Below are positions 28,669 through 37,809 of a stretch of 64,000 nt of DNA, piece after piece. A model generated the notes under the pieces. That model saw only the letters and a program-made list of their open reading frames with translations, ran no database searches and was not told the DNA's origin. The DNA is from MED-G105 sp039814575 (GTDB lineage: Bacteria > Pseudomonadota > Alphaproteobacteria > Caulobacterales > Parvularculaceae), in NCBI GenBank assembly GCA_039814575.1, contig JBCCAY010000007.1:62001-126000 (forward strand). Reading direction: 5' to 3'. Numbering within the stretch: the first letter of the stretch is position 1; every line of letters begins with the position of its first letter. The position numbers and the translations under genes were made by a program.

Positions 28669-29403
28669 TTAAACCGGCCGGTCAGGACGCGCGCGTCCGA
28701 AATCGACATCGAATAAGTGTTCTAAACTGGTCTTAGGGAGACCGTGCTTGATGTAATCATAGGGCGTGACGTTGACGGCCTTCAAAATCGCCCGCTCGAT
28801 TTGTAGGCCTGCGCCGTCCGGCGCTGGGGCGATATCGAAATCAATGACATTGATGCAACCAAGATCCTGCTCAAAGGCGCTAATCGTCTGCAATCCGCCC
28901 CGTGACGCCCACCCTAACAAGATCCGGTTGACGCCCTCATGGGCGACAATCAAGGCGGTCTTCCAGACGCTTTCCTGAATAAGCGCCGTAACGCCTTCCA
29001 CGATGCGGGCTTCGGCGTCCGCAAAGGTTTCGCCGTCAGGCAGAAACCGCGCGCCGGGCTCTGCAGCGTCGTCGAAACAAAAAGCAAGGCGAGCAGCCAA
29101 TTCCTCGCGCGTATCCGCTTTAATCCAGCCGCTCTTCAACTCTTCTAAGCGGGGCTCGGACATCAATTGCGGCGGCGCATCATTTACGTTCAGCACGATT
29201 TCCGCAGTTTGGCGGGTCCGGGGCAAACCGGAAAACACCGCAATATCGAAGCTCGCCGACGATAAAGCCGCGCCCGCAGCGGCGGCTTGCGCTTCGCCCT
29301 CTTCGGTCAGCGTCACCGTCCGCGGATCGGTAAGGCCAGGCGCAAAATAATCCACATGACCATGGCGCATGAGATAGAGGCGGCGGCGTCCCGTTCCCTG
29401 CAT
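28669..29403 (-). CDS. Histidine phosphatase family protein
   Basis: A 244-residue member of the histidine phosphatase (phosphoglycerate mutase-like) superfamily. The catalytic RHG motif is at residues 13-15 (YLMRHGHVDY), the proton donor region around LEELKSGW, and the second His in IVAHEGVNRILLG. The substrate is not predictable; members act on sugar phosphates, alpha-ribazole phosphate or phosphoproteins. An AGGA site lies about 12 bases before the ATG. It is divergent from the VanY gene, with about 250 bases between starts. Confidence 0.88.
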   Translation of the reverse strand: MQGTGRRRLYLMRHGHVDYFAPGLTDPRTVTLTEEGEAQAAAAGAALSSASFDIAVFSGLPRTRQTAEIVLNVNDAPPQLMSEPRLEELKSGWIKADTREELAARLAFCFDDAAEPGARFLPDGETFADAEARIVEGVTALIQESVWKTALIVAHEGVNRILLGWASRGGLQTISAFEQDLGCINVIDFDIAPAPDGAGLQIERAILKAVNVTPYDYIKHGLPKTSLEHLFDVDFGRARPDRPV

Positions 29404-29655
29404 GGGCGTATCGATCCTTTATTGGGTGCGGAAAACAATGCTTATTCTGAAGCCAATAAGCGCGCTCTTGCTCGGCGCCAAGCCAATGGAACACGCGAAA
29501 TCCCTATCCGCCGTCCAAACTTGGCCGTTGGTTTGCAGGGCTATAGGCTGAATGGCGGCGATTCTCGATAAAAAGCGTCGCGCTAAGGGCTTGCAAGATC
29601 TCGCCTCGCTCCAGAGAAAGTGTTAGCGTTCCGTTAACAGAGGGGCGAAAAGTTA

Positions 29656-31437
29656 ATGAAGGGTGTTCAGGTGACGGGTGTGTTGGGGCCCATGCTCTCG
29701 CGTCCACTTTTCCTGCTGGCGACCGCGTTCGCCATTTTGGCGCTAATTTACACGGCCGGTTTCAACCTCGCCGTGTTAACGGATTCTGCATCCGTACAAA
29801 GCCGTTTTGACATTTTACGCGCCGCGGAACGCCCGCGGCCCGCCGCCCGCTATGGCGCGCGCTTACTCGCGCTCCAGCGAAAAGCGGGTGTCGAAGAAGA
29901 CGCCCTCGCGCCCTTAAAAGCTGATGTCGCCCAAACTTTCGTCGCCGCCGCAAAATACGCTGACGGTGCAACTTATTATGTGGAAGCGTTGACCTCGCCC
30001 TGGGCCGAAGGCCTTGAGGCGATGGAGCGCGCCGCGCTCGAAGACCATCTGGCGCGGGCGCATATCGCCAATCGAGACATCGGCGCAGGCGTTGAAATCT
30101 ACGCTGACTTTCTAAGCCTCGCGGGCGACCAAGCAGCACGCACGGTCCCGGGCGAAAGCGACCGCTTACAGGACTTCTACGCCGACGCCGCGGCGAACGC
30201 CGCCGGCCATTTCGCCGACGCGCTACGGCCGATGGGCAATCCGGAGCATTTCACCGGTTCAGAAGAAACAAAACTCATCGCCGCCCAACACATGGCGGAA
30301 CTCGGCGCCTTTTATGCGATGCGGGAGAGCGATCTTTACGCCGCTGCAGGGCTTCTAGCGACGTCTTATCATCTGCGTAAGAATAACCTTGGCGGCGACC
30401 ATCAAGACACCGTGCAATCGGCGATGATGCTGGGCCCCGTTTATCGTCGCCTCGGCCGCTTGAAAGACGCCGAAGAGCTGTATCTGGAGGCCTTTCACGC
30501 CCAGGAGAAAGCAAAGGGCTCAAACAGCCCGGATCTCAGCCTTTATATCAAACTACTCGCCGGCGTTTATGAAGAACAAGGCCGCGCCACGGAAGCCCAA
30601 GCGCTTTACGAGCATATGCGCGATCTCTTCCGCGACGCTTTCGGGGCGCAACGCTACGCTGCGAACCGCCGGCGCGACCGAACGCTCGACATTAACCGAC
30701 CGGTTTCCCAGTTATTTGTTCTGTCATCAGATTATCGACCGAGCGATCTTGTGCCTGCGGGCGACTATTCCGTACCGCTGTCAAAGAGCGCCGATTTAGA
30801 CGAGATGAAACTACGGCTCGCGGCTGACACTAGTCGTAACGCCGATCCGCGTGAGGAGAACCTTCCCGCGCGCCTTGCCCAACTCTTGTCATTGTGTCGG
30901 TCCGAAACTGGCGAGCGATTATCCCTGCGCTCCGGTTATCGCAGTTACAACACGCAAAAAACGCTGCACGCCCGCTTCGGCCACAAAGGCACCGTCGTGC
31001 CGCCTGGCATGTCGGAGCACCAGCTCGGCCTCGCCGCCGATATTGACGTCGACGGGCGGTTTATGCGGCAAAGCGATCGGTCCTATCGGTGCTTTGAAGA
31101 GAACGCTTTCCGCTTCGGCTTTATCCTAACCTATCCATCAGGGAACGATTATCTGCCGACGGATGATTCTTTTGAACCTTGGCACTGGCGCTATGTCGGC
31201 GTGCAAACGGCGCAGCTCTACCGTGAGGCTGGGCCGCTTAATCGGCCGCAAGAGTTCCTGGCCGCGCTAAACTGCTATGAAGACCGCGCCGCGGCGGGCG
31301 CCTTCGCCATCGCCGGAGAAACGGACGTTTGTCTTTCGGGCGAAGCGCTCGTTACAGCGGCGTCAGCGCCCGTGTCCGAAGCCAGCCTCATCACTATCGA
31401 CGCTGCGGCGACGAAACTTCATAACCATACGCGTTAA
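29656..31437 (+). CDS. TPR protein fused to a VanY-type D-Ala-D-Ala carboxypeptidase
   Basis: A 593-residue envelope protein. One N-terminal membrane helix (about 15-37) is followed by a helical region with tetratricopeptide repeats (about 225-330; LGPVYRRLGRLKDAEELYLEAF). A C-terminal M15B peptidase domain follows (about 420-530). The zinc/catalytic residues are visible in SGYRSYNTQ, SEHQLGLAADID (His about 455, Asp about 462) and FEPWHWRYVG (His about 510). It should trim D-Ala from peptidoglycan stem peptides in the periplasm. A GAGGGG site lies 10 bases before the ATG. VanY proteins are usually much shorter, so the TPR fusion is notable. Confidence 0.88.
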   Translation: MKGVQVTGVLGPMLSRPLFLLATAFAILALIYTAGFNLAVLTDSASVQSRFDILRAAERPRPAARYGARLLALQRKAGVEEDALAPLKADVAQTFVAAAKYADGATYYVEALTSPWAEGLEAMERAALEDHLARAHIANRDIGAGVEIYADFLSLAGDQAARTVPGESDRLQDFYADAAANAAGHFADALRPMGNPEHFTGSEETKLIAAQHMAELGAFYAMRESDLYAAAGLLATSYHLRKNNLGGDHQDTVQSAMMLGPVYRRLGRLKDAEELYLEAFHAQEKAKGSNSPDLSLYIKLLAGVYEEQGRATEAQALYEHMRDLFRDAFGAQRYAANRRRDRTLDINRPVSQLFVLSSDYRPSDLVPAGDYSVPLSKSADLDEMKLRLAADTSRNADPREENLPARLAQLLSLCRSETGERLSLRSGYRSYNTQKTLHARFGHKGTVVPPGMSEHQLGLAADIDVDGRFMRQSDRSYRCFEENAFRFGFILTYPSGNDYLPTDDSFEPWHWRYVGVQTAQLYREAGPLNRPQEFLAALNCYEDRAAAGAFAIAGETDVCLSGEALVTAASAPVSEASLITIDAAATKLHNHTR

Positions 31438-31579
31438 CAGCACGCCGGCGGTTCGGTCGAAAAGACGCGCTCGTGTGGACGCGTTCTAGAGGCAGTCTCG
31501 TTTTCAAGCCTCTCCAGCCGGCACAAAACTTGAAAGATCAACGGCTTGTAGTGAGTTTTTAGCCTTAAGGGGCGCCATT

Positions 31580-33085
31580 TTGGCGCGCCGGCGATCGGGA
31601 TACGGCGCGCTGTCGATGGTGCTTAACGTCAATAACACGCCTCGCGCGCGCGTCGCTTGGCTCTCGCCGGACGCCAGCCTCGCCGGCGAAGGCCCGGACG
31701 CATCGCTTTGCGACGCCCTTGAAGAGGCCGGTTATGGCGTCCGCCGCCTATTTCGACTGGGGCGCACTGAGAAAACGACGCCGCGCGCCGACATCGTCAT
31801 CATCGATTTACGCAACAGCCCCGCGCCGGAGGAAGACGCGACACGCCTGACGCCGATCGCCCGGCGCACGCGCGCCGTGTGCGAACCCATTCTGTTAGTC
31901 CCGACCGCGACCGCGGCGGCGACCAGAGCCGAGCTCGAACCGTTTGGCGAACCTTACTATCTCTGGGACGACGCCAAGGCCGTCGTCGCCCTCGTGCGTG
32001 AGCGATTGCGCGGCGCACGGATTGCCGAAGAAGCGGGCGAACGTTTAAAGTCGCTCGCCGCGATCGACCGCGAAGGAGCGCCGACGACAGGCCGGCCCGC
32101 CGATCGGCAATGCTCGGTATTAATCGCGGGCGCGCCGACCCATCGCGCCCTCCCCTTGATTAACGAGCTCAACGCCTGCCGAACCGTCAGCGTGCTCTCA
32201 GCCAGTCAAGTTCTACGGGCGCTGGAGACCGAGCCGTTTGATGCGCTCATCGTTCTGCCAACGGATAAAACAGACCTTCTCTATGCGCTCTCGCGGGCCT
32301 TGCGACGCCACCGGGATTTATCGCGCATGCCGATCATCGTCGTGTCGTCAGACGCCGAAGCCTTGTCCGCCTTCGCCGCGCTCGGCTGCACGCCCCTTGA
32401 CGACCGACACCTTGACGCTGATGCGGCCCGGCGCGTCGCCGCCATGATTGAACGGGGCCGGACCAACGCGACATTGCGACGATACTTGCGCAGAACCGTC
32501 AAAACGCTGCGCCGGGATCGCGAAACGCAATTGCGTTTCTTCGCATGTCACGCCGCGCGTCTTGCCGAACGTAGCCTCGCCACCGGACGACCGCTGTCGC
32601 TGATCGGCATCGCCGATCCCGAGAACACGCCCAAAAACCATTTGCCGATTAAGCGCGCTTCCCAGAACGATCGCCAACCGACGGACAATGTTGAAACGAT
32701 CGCAGCCCGCGTCGTTCGCGCAGAAGATTGTGTCCTGCGCCTTGGCTCAGACGGCATCATCGTATTGGCGCCGAATACGCGCGCTGGCGACGCAGCAAAA
32801 ATGAGCGCCCGCTTGGCCGGCGTCATCGCCGGTCGCGCAACAGAGCGCAGCGCAGGAGAACGCGGCCCAGAAGAGCGTGGCGTCGAAGAGCGTGGCGCCA
32901 ATAAACCCAGCCGTACCGCAAACACTCAAGGAAGCGCCACGAGAGCGCGCCTGCGCACACGATCATCTGCTCGCGAAAGGACCGCCGCTATCGAATGGCG
33001 TCCTGGCGAAACGCCCGACCGGTTTTTGGTCAGGTTATACAGCGCGCTCCACAACGCCGCGAACGGGCGCGCCGCAGCGCCCTGA
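31580..33085 (+). CDS. Degenerate REC-REC-GGDEF-like regulator
   Basis: A 501-residue protein with the layout of a PleD-type regulator but degenerate signature residues. Two receiver-like alpha/beta domains cover about 24-145 and 178-290; the second has strand-like segments CSVLIAGAP, DALIVLPTD and PIIVVSSD. The C-terminal part matches a GGDEF fold around AEDCVLRLGSDGIIVLAPNT, where the GGDEF position reads GSDGI, so diguanylate cyclase activity is unlikely. A charged repeat with ERG units (about 420-440) interrupts the end. Start: TTG at 31580 with an AAGGGG site, or ATG at 31616. It could bind c-di-GMP or act by protein contact only. Confidence 0.7.
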   Translation: MARRRSGYGALSMVLNVNNTPRARVAWLSPDASLAGEGPDASLCDALEEAGYGVRRLFRLGRTEKTTPRADIVIIDLRNSPAPEEDATRLTPIARRTRAVCEPILLVPTATAAATRAELEPFGEPYYLWDDAKAVVALVRERLRGARIAEEAGERLKSLAAIDREGAPTTGRPADRQCSVLIAGAPTHRALPLINELNACRTVSVLSASQVLRALETEPFDALIVLPTDKTDLLYALSRALRRHRDLSRMPIIVVSSDAEALSAFAALGCTPLDDRHLDADAARRVAAMIERGRTNATLRRYLRRTVKTLRRDRETQLRFFACHAARLAERSLATGRPLSLIGIADPENTPKNHLPIKRASQNDRQPTDNVETIAARVVRAEDCVLRLGSDGIIVLAPNTRAGDAAKMSARLAGVIAGRATERSAGERGPEERGVEERGANKPSRTANTQGSATRARLRTRSSARERTAAIEWRPGETPDRFLVRLYSALHNAANGRAAAP

Positions 33086-33118
33086 TCTGCGACGCGTTTC
33101 AAAATGCGCATCAGGCGT

Positions 33119-33574
33119 TTATAGCGCCGCTGCACTCCAAAGCTTGGAATACGCTTCGCAGTGGATTGCTATCGACGCATAGTCCGACAGATCGACGTCC
33201 GCCGGAATTTCAAATTCCTGGCCGCCGCGATTATCCGCAAGCGGCGCAATTAAAACAGACCCGCTTGTCGCATTGTCGCCGGTCAACGCGGCAACGGACG
33301 TTGGGGTGAGGAATATTTTCAGATCCGGCGCGCTACGGGTGCGAAAATCATCACTTAGAACGACAAAGCGCGAACCGCCGCGCTCAACAATCGACCATTC
33401 GCCTCTGGCGTTCGCAAATTTTTTTGTCCATGCGCCTTGGGCGATAATTGTTTCGTCCACGACCTCGGTTGCAGCAGCGGCGCCTGTCAGCGCAATAGAG
33501 GCCACGCCGCCACCACTAAGAAAAATTGCAACAGCCGCCATAGCTGCCTTTACCGTGTTCGTGCGTCTCGTCAT
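33119..33574 (-). CDS. DM13-domain secreted protein
   Basis: A 151-residue protein with a signal peptide (about 1-35, ending near AAAATEV) and one DM13 domain. The domain shows GAWTKKFANARGEWSIVERG, FVVLSDDFRTRSAPDLKIFL and the C-terminal Cys in IAIHCEAYSKLWSAAAL. DM13 is a beta-sandwich proposed in the literature to take part in redox or electron-transfer steps at the cell surface; the single conserved Cys fits. GGGAG precedes the ATG by 7 bases. No obvious partner is next to it. Confidence 0.86.
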   Translation of the reverse strand: MTRRTNTVKAAMAAVAIFLSGGGVASIALTGAAAATEVVDETIIAQGAWTKKFANARGEWSIVERGGSRFVVLSDDFRTRSAPDLKIFLTPTSVAALTGDNATSGSVLIAPLADNRGGQEFEIPADVDLSDYASIAIHCEAYSKLWSAAAL

Positions 33575-33780
33575 GGCCCATCTCCCTGTCGAATTGGTTC
33601 GTCTTCCTGCAGCCGCTTTTGCACCGCCGATGCTTACTCATAGGCGGCGACGACGCTCACGGACAAAACACGAGCCGGTTAGCGTTTTCGTGATCCGCCG
33701 CGACGCGAAATCATAAGATAGGGAAAATGACAACGCGGATTGGCGCAGCCCGGCTAAACAGCGGGTCCGCGCACGCTCAA

Positions 33781-34983
33781 TCAGCTCGATGCGCTGTCAG
33801 AGAGCGCCGCAATGCGCGCCGCCGGGCCTTGCTGTTGGCGATCAAGGGACGGCAGGGCCGTGATCGGCACGAGATCAAAGCCGCGCGCCTCGGCCGTCGT
33901 GGTCCATGCGCGCAAGGCCCGCAAGGATTCCGTTCTAGGATGCAATATGCCGACGGCATAGCCGCGCGCGCGAGCGATCGCTTCGAGGTCGGCGAACCCC
34001 GCAATAACGCTGGCGCGTCCAGGTTCAGCATCGAGAAAAACATCCCGGCGATAAGTCGTCAGCCCCATAGCGACGCTCGTCCGACCAGCGACGGTTTTCG
34101 CTGACGTGACTGAATCCAAAAAGAAAATGCCGTGCTCTTTAAGCACCGAGAGAACTTCACGCATAGCGACCGTATCAGCGGTTAATCGCGATCCCATATG
34201 GTTGTTGACGCCCGCATAGCCGTCGAATTGCGCCAGGTTGCGTTTTGTCGCCGCTCTTAAATCGGCGCGAGACATTGATGACATGAGCGCGTCCGGCCCT
34301 GGATCGTGCGCCCCGAAAGGCTCCATCGGAAGATGCAGAAGCACAGCATGACCGGCGGCGCGCGCAGCGTCGGCCTTTCGCTGCAAATCTCGACCATAGG
34401 GTAAGAAAGACAGGGTCAACGGGCCGGGCGCCGCCATTACTTGTGACAGCGCGGCAGGCGACAGGCCGAGATCGTCGACAATTAAACTGATCATGGCCCG
34501 ATCGCTGCCCTTCGGTATCGGACGGGCGACAATCTCGACGGACCGCTGTGTCGATGGGAGCTCAGCCGAAGGCGGCCTAAGTCGTCGGGTCGGGGCTGGC
34601 ACTGTCGCCATCGCCAAAGAGCGCTCGAAGACGCGCGCAGCGCCGGGCTGTACGCTAGCAAGGGCCAGCGACTTGCGTGACGCGTCGGACGCCGCGAGGT
34701 CTGTCGCACCGATCTCAAACGATGACGCGCTTTTTTCTGGCGAACGCTGAAGAGCGCCAGCTGCGCCAAAAATAGCGAGAGCCAGCCCCGCCAAACCGCC
34801 CACAACGCCGGCGCTCAGCATATATATAAAATTACGCCGATCGCTCGCGCGCCGTGAGCCGGACGCAATACGCGCCTCCAAGATAGGCGGCGACCGGCGG
34901 CGCTTCGAGCGTTGACGCGCTTTGCTATTTTGTCGTCGTCGCGCATTTTTGTCCGCCATAGCGGCCGTCCCCATTTTCCGCAT
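33781..34983 (-). CDS. Divergent polysaccharide deacetylase family protein (YibQ-like)
   Basis: A 400-residue protein of the divergent polysaccharide deacetylase family (DUF610/YibQ). A basic N-terminus (KNARRRQNSKARQRSKRRR) precedes one membrane helix (about 50-74), then a linker and the NodB-like barrel. The barrel motifs are SLIVDDLGLSP, LHLPMEPFG, GVNNHMGSRLTAD and FFLDSVTSAKTVA. The YibQ group is thought to act on the cell envelope with murein-related factors; the substrate is unproven. The start is the most 5' Met, but Met4 or Met9 is also possible because no strong ribosome binding site is visible. Confidence 0.86.
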   Translation of the reverse strand: MRKMGTAAMADKNARRRQNSKARQRSKRRRSPPILEARIASGSRRASDRRNFIYMLSAGVVGGLAGLALAIFGAAGALQRSPEKSASSFEIGATDLAASDASRKSLALASVQPGAARVFERSLAMATVPAPTRRLRPPSAELPSTQRSVEIVARPIPKGSDRAMISLIVDDLGLSPAALSQVMAAPGPLTLSFLPYGRDLQRKADAARAAGHAVLLHLPMEPFGAHDPGPDALMSSMSRADLRAATKRNLAQFDGYAGVNNHMGSRLTADTVAMREVLSVLKEHGIFFLDSVTSAKTVAGRTSVAMGLTTYRRDVFLDAEPGRASVIAGFADLEAIARARGYAVGILHPRTESLRALRAWTTTAEARGFDLVPITALPSLDRQQQGPAARIAALSDSASS

Positions 34984-35108
34984 CCACCATCAAGAGCCGG
35001 CGCCCCATACGGTCGCCGCAATGCGGATATTGCCAAGCCAGGCGACGTCGCTATGGTTCGCGCCTTGCTCGCGCGCGCCGGGCGTTTAATTCCGTGTCCT
35101 TGGGTGCA

Positions 35109-35711
35109 ATGATTCTCGTCATCGATAACTATGACAGCTTCACGTATAATCTCGTCCATCTGATTGGCGCAGGCGGACGAGCGGTCGACGTCGTGCGCAA
35201 TGACGCCCTCACCGCGGAAGCCGCCATCGCTAAAGGCCCCCAAGCGATCGTCCTATCGCCCGGCCCCGGCGCGCCTGAAAGCGCCGGTATCTGCCTTGAT
35301 CTCGTGCGAGCCGCAGCTGAAACAGCGACGCCGCTCTTCGGCGTTTGCCTCGGCGTGCAATCGATCGCCGCTGCGTTCGGCGGAGAGATTGCGCGGGCCG
35401 ACGCTTTAATGCATGGCAAAACGAGCGCCGTCGCCCACACCGGGAGCACCCTCTTTGACGGCGTGCCGGAAACGTTCGAAGCGGCGCGCTATCATTCGCT
35501 GATCGCCGATCCGAAGACGTTGCCGAGCTGCCTCGCTGTAACGGCGAAAAGCGTCGGGGACGAAGAAATCATGGCCCTGGAGCACAAGACCGCACCGATC
35601 GCCGGCGTACAATTTCATCCCGAAAGCATCGCCTCAGAGCATGGCGGGTTGATCTTCGAGAACTTTTTGAACTGGGCCGCCGAGCGCCAAACCTCGGAGC
35701 GCGGCTCATGA
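35109..35711 (+). CDS. trpG: Anthranilate synthase component II (glutamine amidotransferase)
   Basis: Supplies ammonia from glutamine to TrpE. I start at the ATG at 35109 (MILVIDNYDSFTYNLVHLIG), the universal N-terminus; a GTG 15 bases upstream is a possible alternative. The oxyanion motif is SPGPGAP (50-56), the nucleophile Cys80 in FGVCLGVQS, and the His/Glu of the triad lie in VQFHPES. The same protein can serve as PabA in folate synthesis. It overlaps trpD by 4 bases (ATGA), so translation is coupled. Confidence 0.96.
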   Translation: MILVIDNYDSFTYNLVHLIGAGGRAVDVVRNDALTAEAAIAKGPQAIVLSPGPGAPESAGICLDLVRAAAETATPLFGVCLGVQSIAAAFGGEIARADALMHGKTSAVAHTGSTLFDGVPETFEAARYHSLIADPKTLPSCLAVTAKSVGDEEIMALEHKTAPIAGVQFHPESIASEHGGLIFENFLNWAAERQTSERGS

Positions 35712-36763
35712 CGACGCCTTCGACTTCGACCACAACGATTATAGAGGGCGCCTTGCGCTCCCAGCTAACGGCCCTCGCCGCCGGCGAAACGCTTTCCGAC
35801 GCGGCCATGGCCGAAGCCCTCGATCATATCTTTGACGGCGTCGTTAGCGACATCGAAATCGCCGGTTTTCTGATGGCGCTGCGCGCCCGCGGCGAACACC
35901 CGACCGAGATCGCCGCCGCAGCACGCGTCATGCGCGCGCGCGCAGCGCCGGTGGAAACGGGCCTCGACGTCGTCGACACCTGCGGAACGGGCGGCGATGG
36001 CGCAAACACTGTCAACATCTCCACCGCGGCGGCGATTATCGCCGCAGCCGCCGGCGCCGCCGTCGCCAAGCACGGCAATCGCGCCATGAGTTCAAAATCC
36101 GGGTCATCGGATGTTCTCGCTGCGCTCGGGGTCAATCTCGATGCTGATCCGCAGCAAATAGCGAAGTGCGTTCAAACCGCCGGCGTCGGCTTTATGTTCG
36201 CGCCCCGCCACCATGGCGCGGCGGCGCGGGTCGCGCCCGTCCGCAAAGCGCTCGGCGTACGGACGCTCTTTAATCTGCTCGGTCCACTGACAAACCCGGC
36301 CGGCGCCCAGCGCCAAGTCATCGGCGTCTTCGATCCAACGTTCTTAGAACCGCTCGCCGAAGCCCTCAGCGCGCTTGGCTCGACACGGGCCTGGATTGTC
36401 CATGGCGGCGACGGGCTCGACGAATTGACCGTAACGGGCCCTTCTTTCGTCGCCGCGCTCGACAAAGGCGCCGTCACACGCTTTGAAGTGACGCCGGAAG
36501 ACGCCGGCCTCGCGCGCCACCCCATAGAGAGCTTACGCGGCGGCGATCCGGCGGAAAACGCTGAACGCATGAAAGAAGTTCTCGCCGGCAGACAGGGCGC
36601 CTATAGGGATGTCGCGCTGTTGAACGCAGCCGCTGCGCTCGTCGTCGCCGACAAAGCGGCGAGCCTTCGTGACGGCGCGCAATTGGCCGCAAGCGCGATC
36701 GACGACGGTCGCGCCGCAGAGACGCTGAAACAATTAGTCGCCGTCAGCAATGCACCGGCGTGA
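35708..36763 (+). CDS. trpD: Anthranilate phosphoribosyltransferase
   Basis: Joins anthranilate to PRPP in tryptophan synthesis. The 351-residue protein has the glycine-rich PRPP loop DTCGTGGDGANTVNIST, KHGNRAMSSKSGSSD, GFMFAPRHHGA and FNLLGPLTNPAGA, all family hallmarks. It overlaps the end of trpG and precedes trpC by 15 bases, forming trpGDC. Confidence 0.98.
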   Translation: MTTPSTSTTTIIEGALRSQLTALAAGETLSDAAMAEALDHIFDGVVSDIEIAGFLMALRARGEHPTEIAAAARVMRARAAPVETGLDVVDTCGTGGDGANTVNISTAAAIIAAAAGAAVAKHGNRAMSSKSGSSDVLAALGVNLDADPQQIAKCVQTAGVGFMFAPRHHGAAARVAPVRKALGVRTLFNLLGPLTNPAGAQRQVIGVFDPTFLEPLAEALSALGSTRAWIVHGGDGLDELTVTGPSFVAALDKGAVTRFEVTPEDAGLARHPIESLRGGDPAENAERMKEVLAGRQGAYRDVALLNAAAALVVADKAASLRDGAQLAASAIDDGRAAETLKQLVAVSNAPA

Positions 36764-36778
36764 AGCTTCCGAAACGAC

Positions 36779-37576
36779 ATGACCATTCTTGACGACATCA
36801 TCGCCTACAAAAAAGACGAAGTGGCCGCGGCTAAAACCAATACGCCGGTTGCGGCGCTCGAGGCCGTCGCCAACACAACCGCCGCCCCACGCGGATTTGA
36901 AAAGGCGCTGCGCACACATTCAGAAACCGGCGTCGCGCTTATCGCCGAAATCAAGAAGGCGAGCCCGTCGAAAGGGCTCATCCGCGCCGGTTTCGATCCG
37001 GGCCGTCTCGCGAAAGCTTACGCACAAGGCGGCGCGACGTGCTTGTCCGTCCTCACCGATACGCCGAGCTTCCAAGGATCGGCCGAAGCGCTGAAAGCGG
37101 CGCGCGCCGAAGTCTCGCTGCCAATATTGCGCAAAGACTTCATGATCGATCCCTACCAAGTGATCGAAGCACGAGCGTGGGGCGCGGATTGCATTCTCCT
37201 CATCATGGCGTGTCTTGACGATGCGCTGGCGCGCGACCTCGCTGCGGCGGCCCGGGCGCTGTCGCTTGATGTCCTCACCGAAGTTCACGATGCGGAGGAA
37301 ATGGCCCGCGCCGCCGCTCTCGGCGCGACGCTCATCGGCGTCAACAACCGCAACCTCAAGACGTTCGAAACGAGCCTTGAGACCACCGCCCGCCTTGCGC
37401 CGTTAGCGCCGCCGGACGCCTTGCTCGTCAGCGAAAGCGGCGTCGCCAGCGCTTCCGACGTGTCGACCCTCATCGGATATGGGGCGAAAGCCTTTCTCGT
37501 CGGCGAAACGTTGATGCGCCAGCCGGACGTCGAAGCAGCGACGCGCGCGCTCGTTTCTCCGCCGGCCATGGCTTGA
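36779..37576 (+). CDS. trpC: Indole-3-glycerol phosphate synthase
   Basis: Closes the indole ring in tryptophan synthesis; a 265-residue (beta/alpha)8 barrel. Motifs include IAEIKKASPSKGLI (catalytic Lys and the phosphate contact), LPILRKDFMIDPYQV, DVLTEVHDAEE, GVNNRNLKTFE and LLVSESGV. It is the stand-alone form, not fused to TrpF. It is last in trpGDC and is followed by about 230 bases containing the lexA control region. moaC and moeA, which often follow trpC in alphaproteobacteria, are absent here. Confidence 0.98.
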   Translation: MTILDDIIAYKKDEVAAAKTNTPVAALEAVANTTAAPRGFEKALRTHSETGVALIAEIKKASPSKGLIRAGFDPGRLAKAYAQGGATCLSVLTDTPSFQGSAEALKAARAEVSLPILRKDFMIDPYQVIEARAWGADCILLIMACLDDALARDLAAAARALSLDVLTEVHDAEEMARAAALGATLIGVNNRNLKTFETSLETTARLAPLAPPDALLVSESGVASASDVSTLIGYGAKAFLVGETLMRQPDVEAATRALVSPPAMA

Positions 37577-37640
37577 AACCTATTTTCGCCGCTCTGCCTG
37601 AAGGCCGAAAAGCCGGTGTGTAAGCATTGACGCACCCTGA

Positions 37641-37655
37641 GAACAAGAATAGAAC
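37641..37655. promoter_or_regulatory. SOS box (LexA operator) upstream of lexA
   Basis: The sequence GAAC-aagaata-GAAC is an exact match to the alphaproteobacterial LexA operator (GTTC-N7-GTTC read on the other strand). It lies 155 bases before the lexA GTG start and indicates self-regulation of lexA. A second, weaker GTTC-N7-GTGC lies a few bases downstream (about 37667). Confidence 0.85.
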
Positions 37656-37809
37656 GTTTTTGGTTTGTTCTTGAGCGGTGCGAATAAAATCAGCGCTTTA
37701 GAAAATGAATATGCGATGCAGCTGCCGCGGTGATGCAGAAGCGGCGTCGTTGTGGGTCGCGGCTCCGTTTGGCGTGATCTCCATCGGAACGATAAAGAGG
37801 GTTCTCGGC

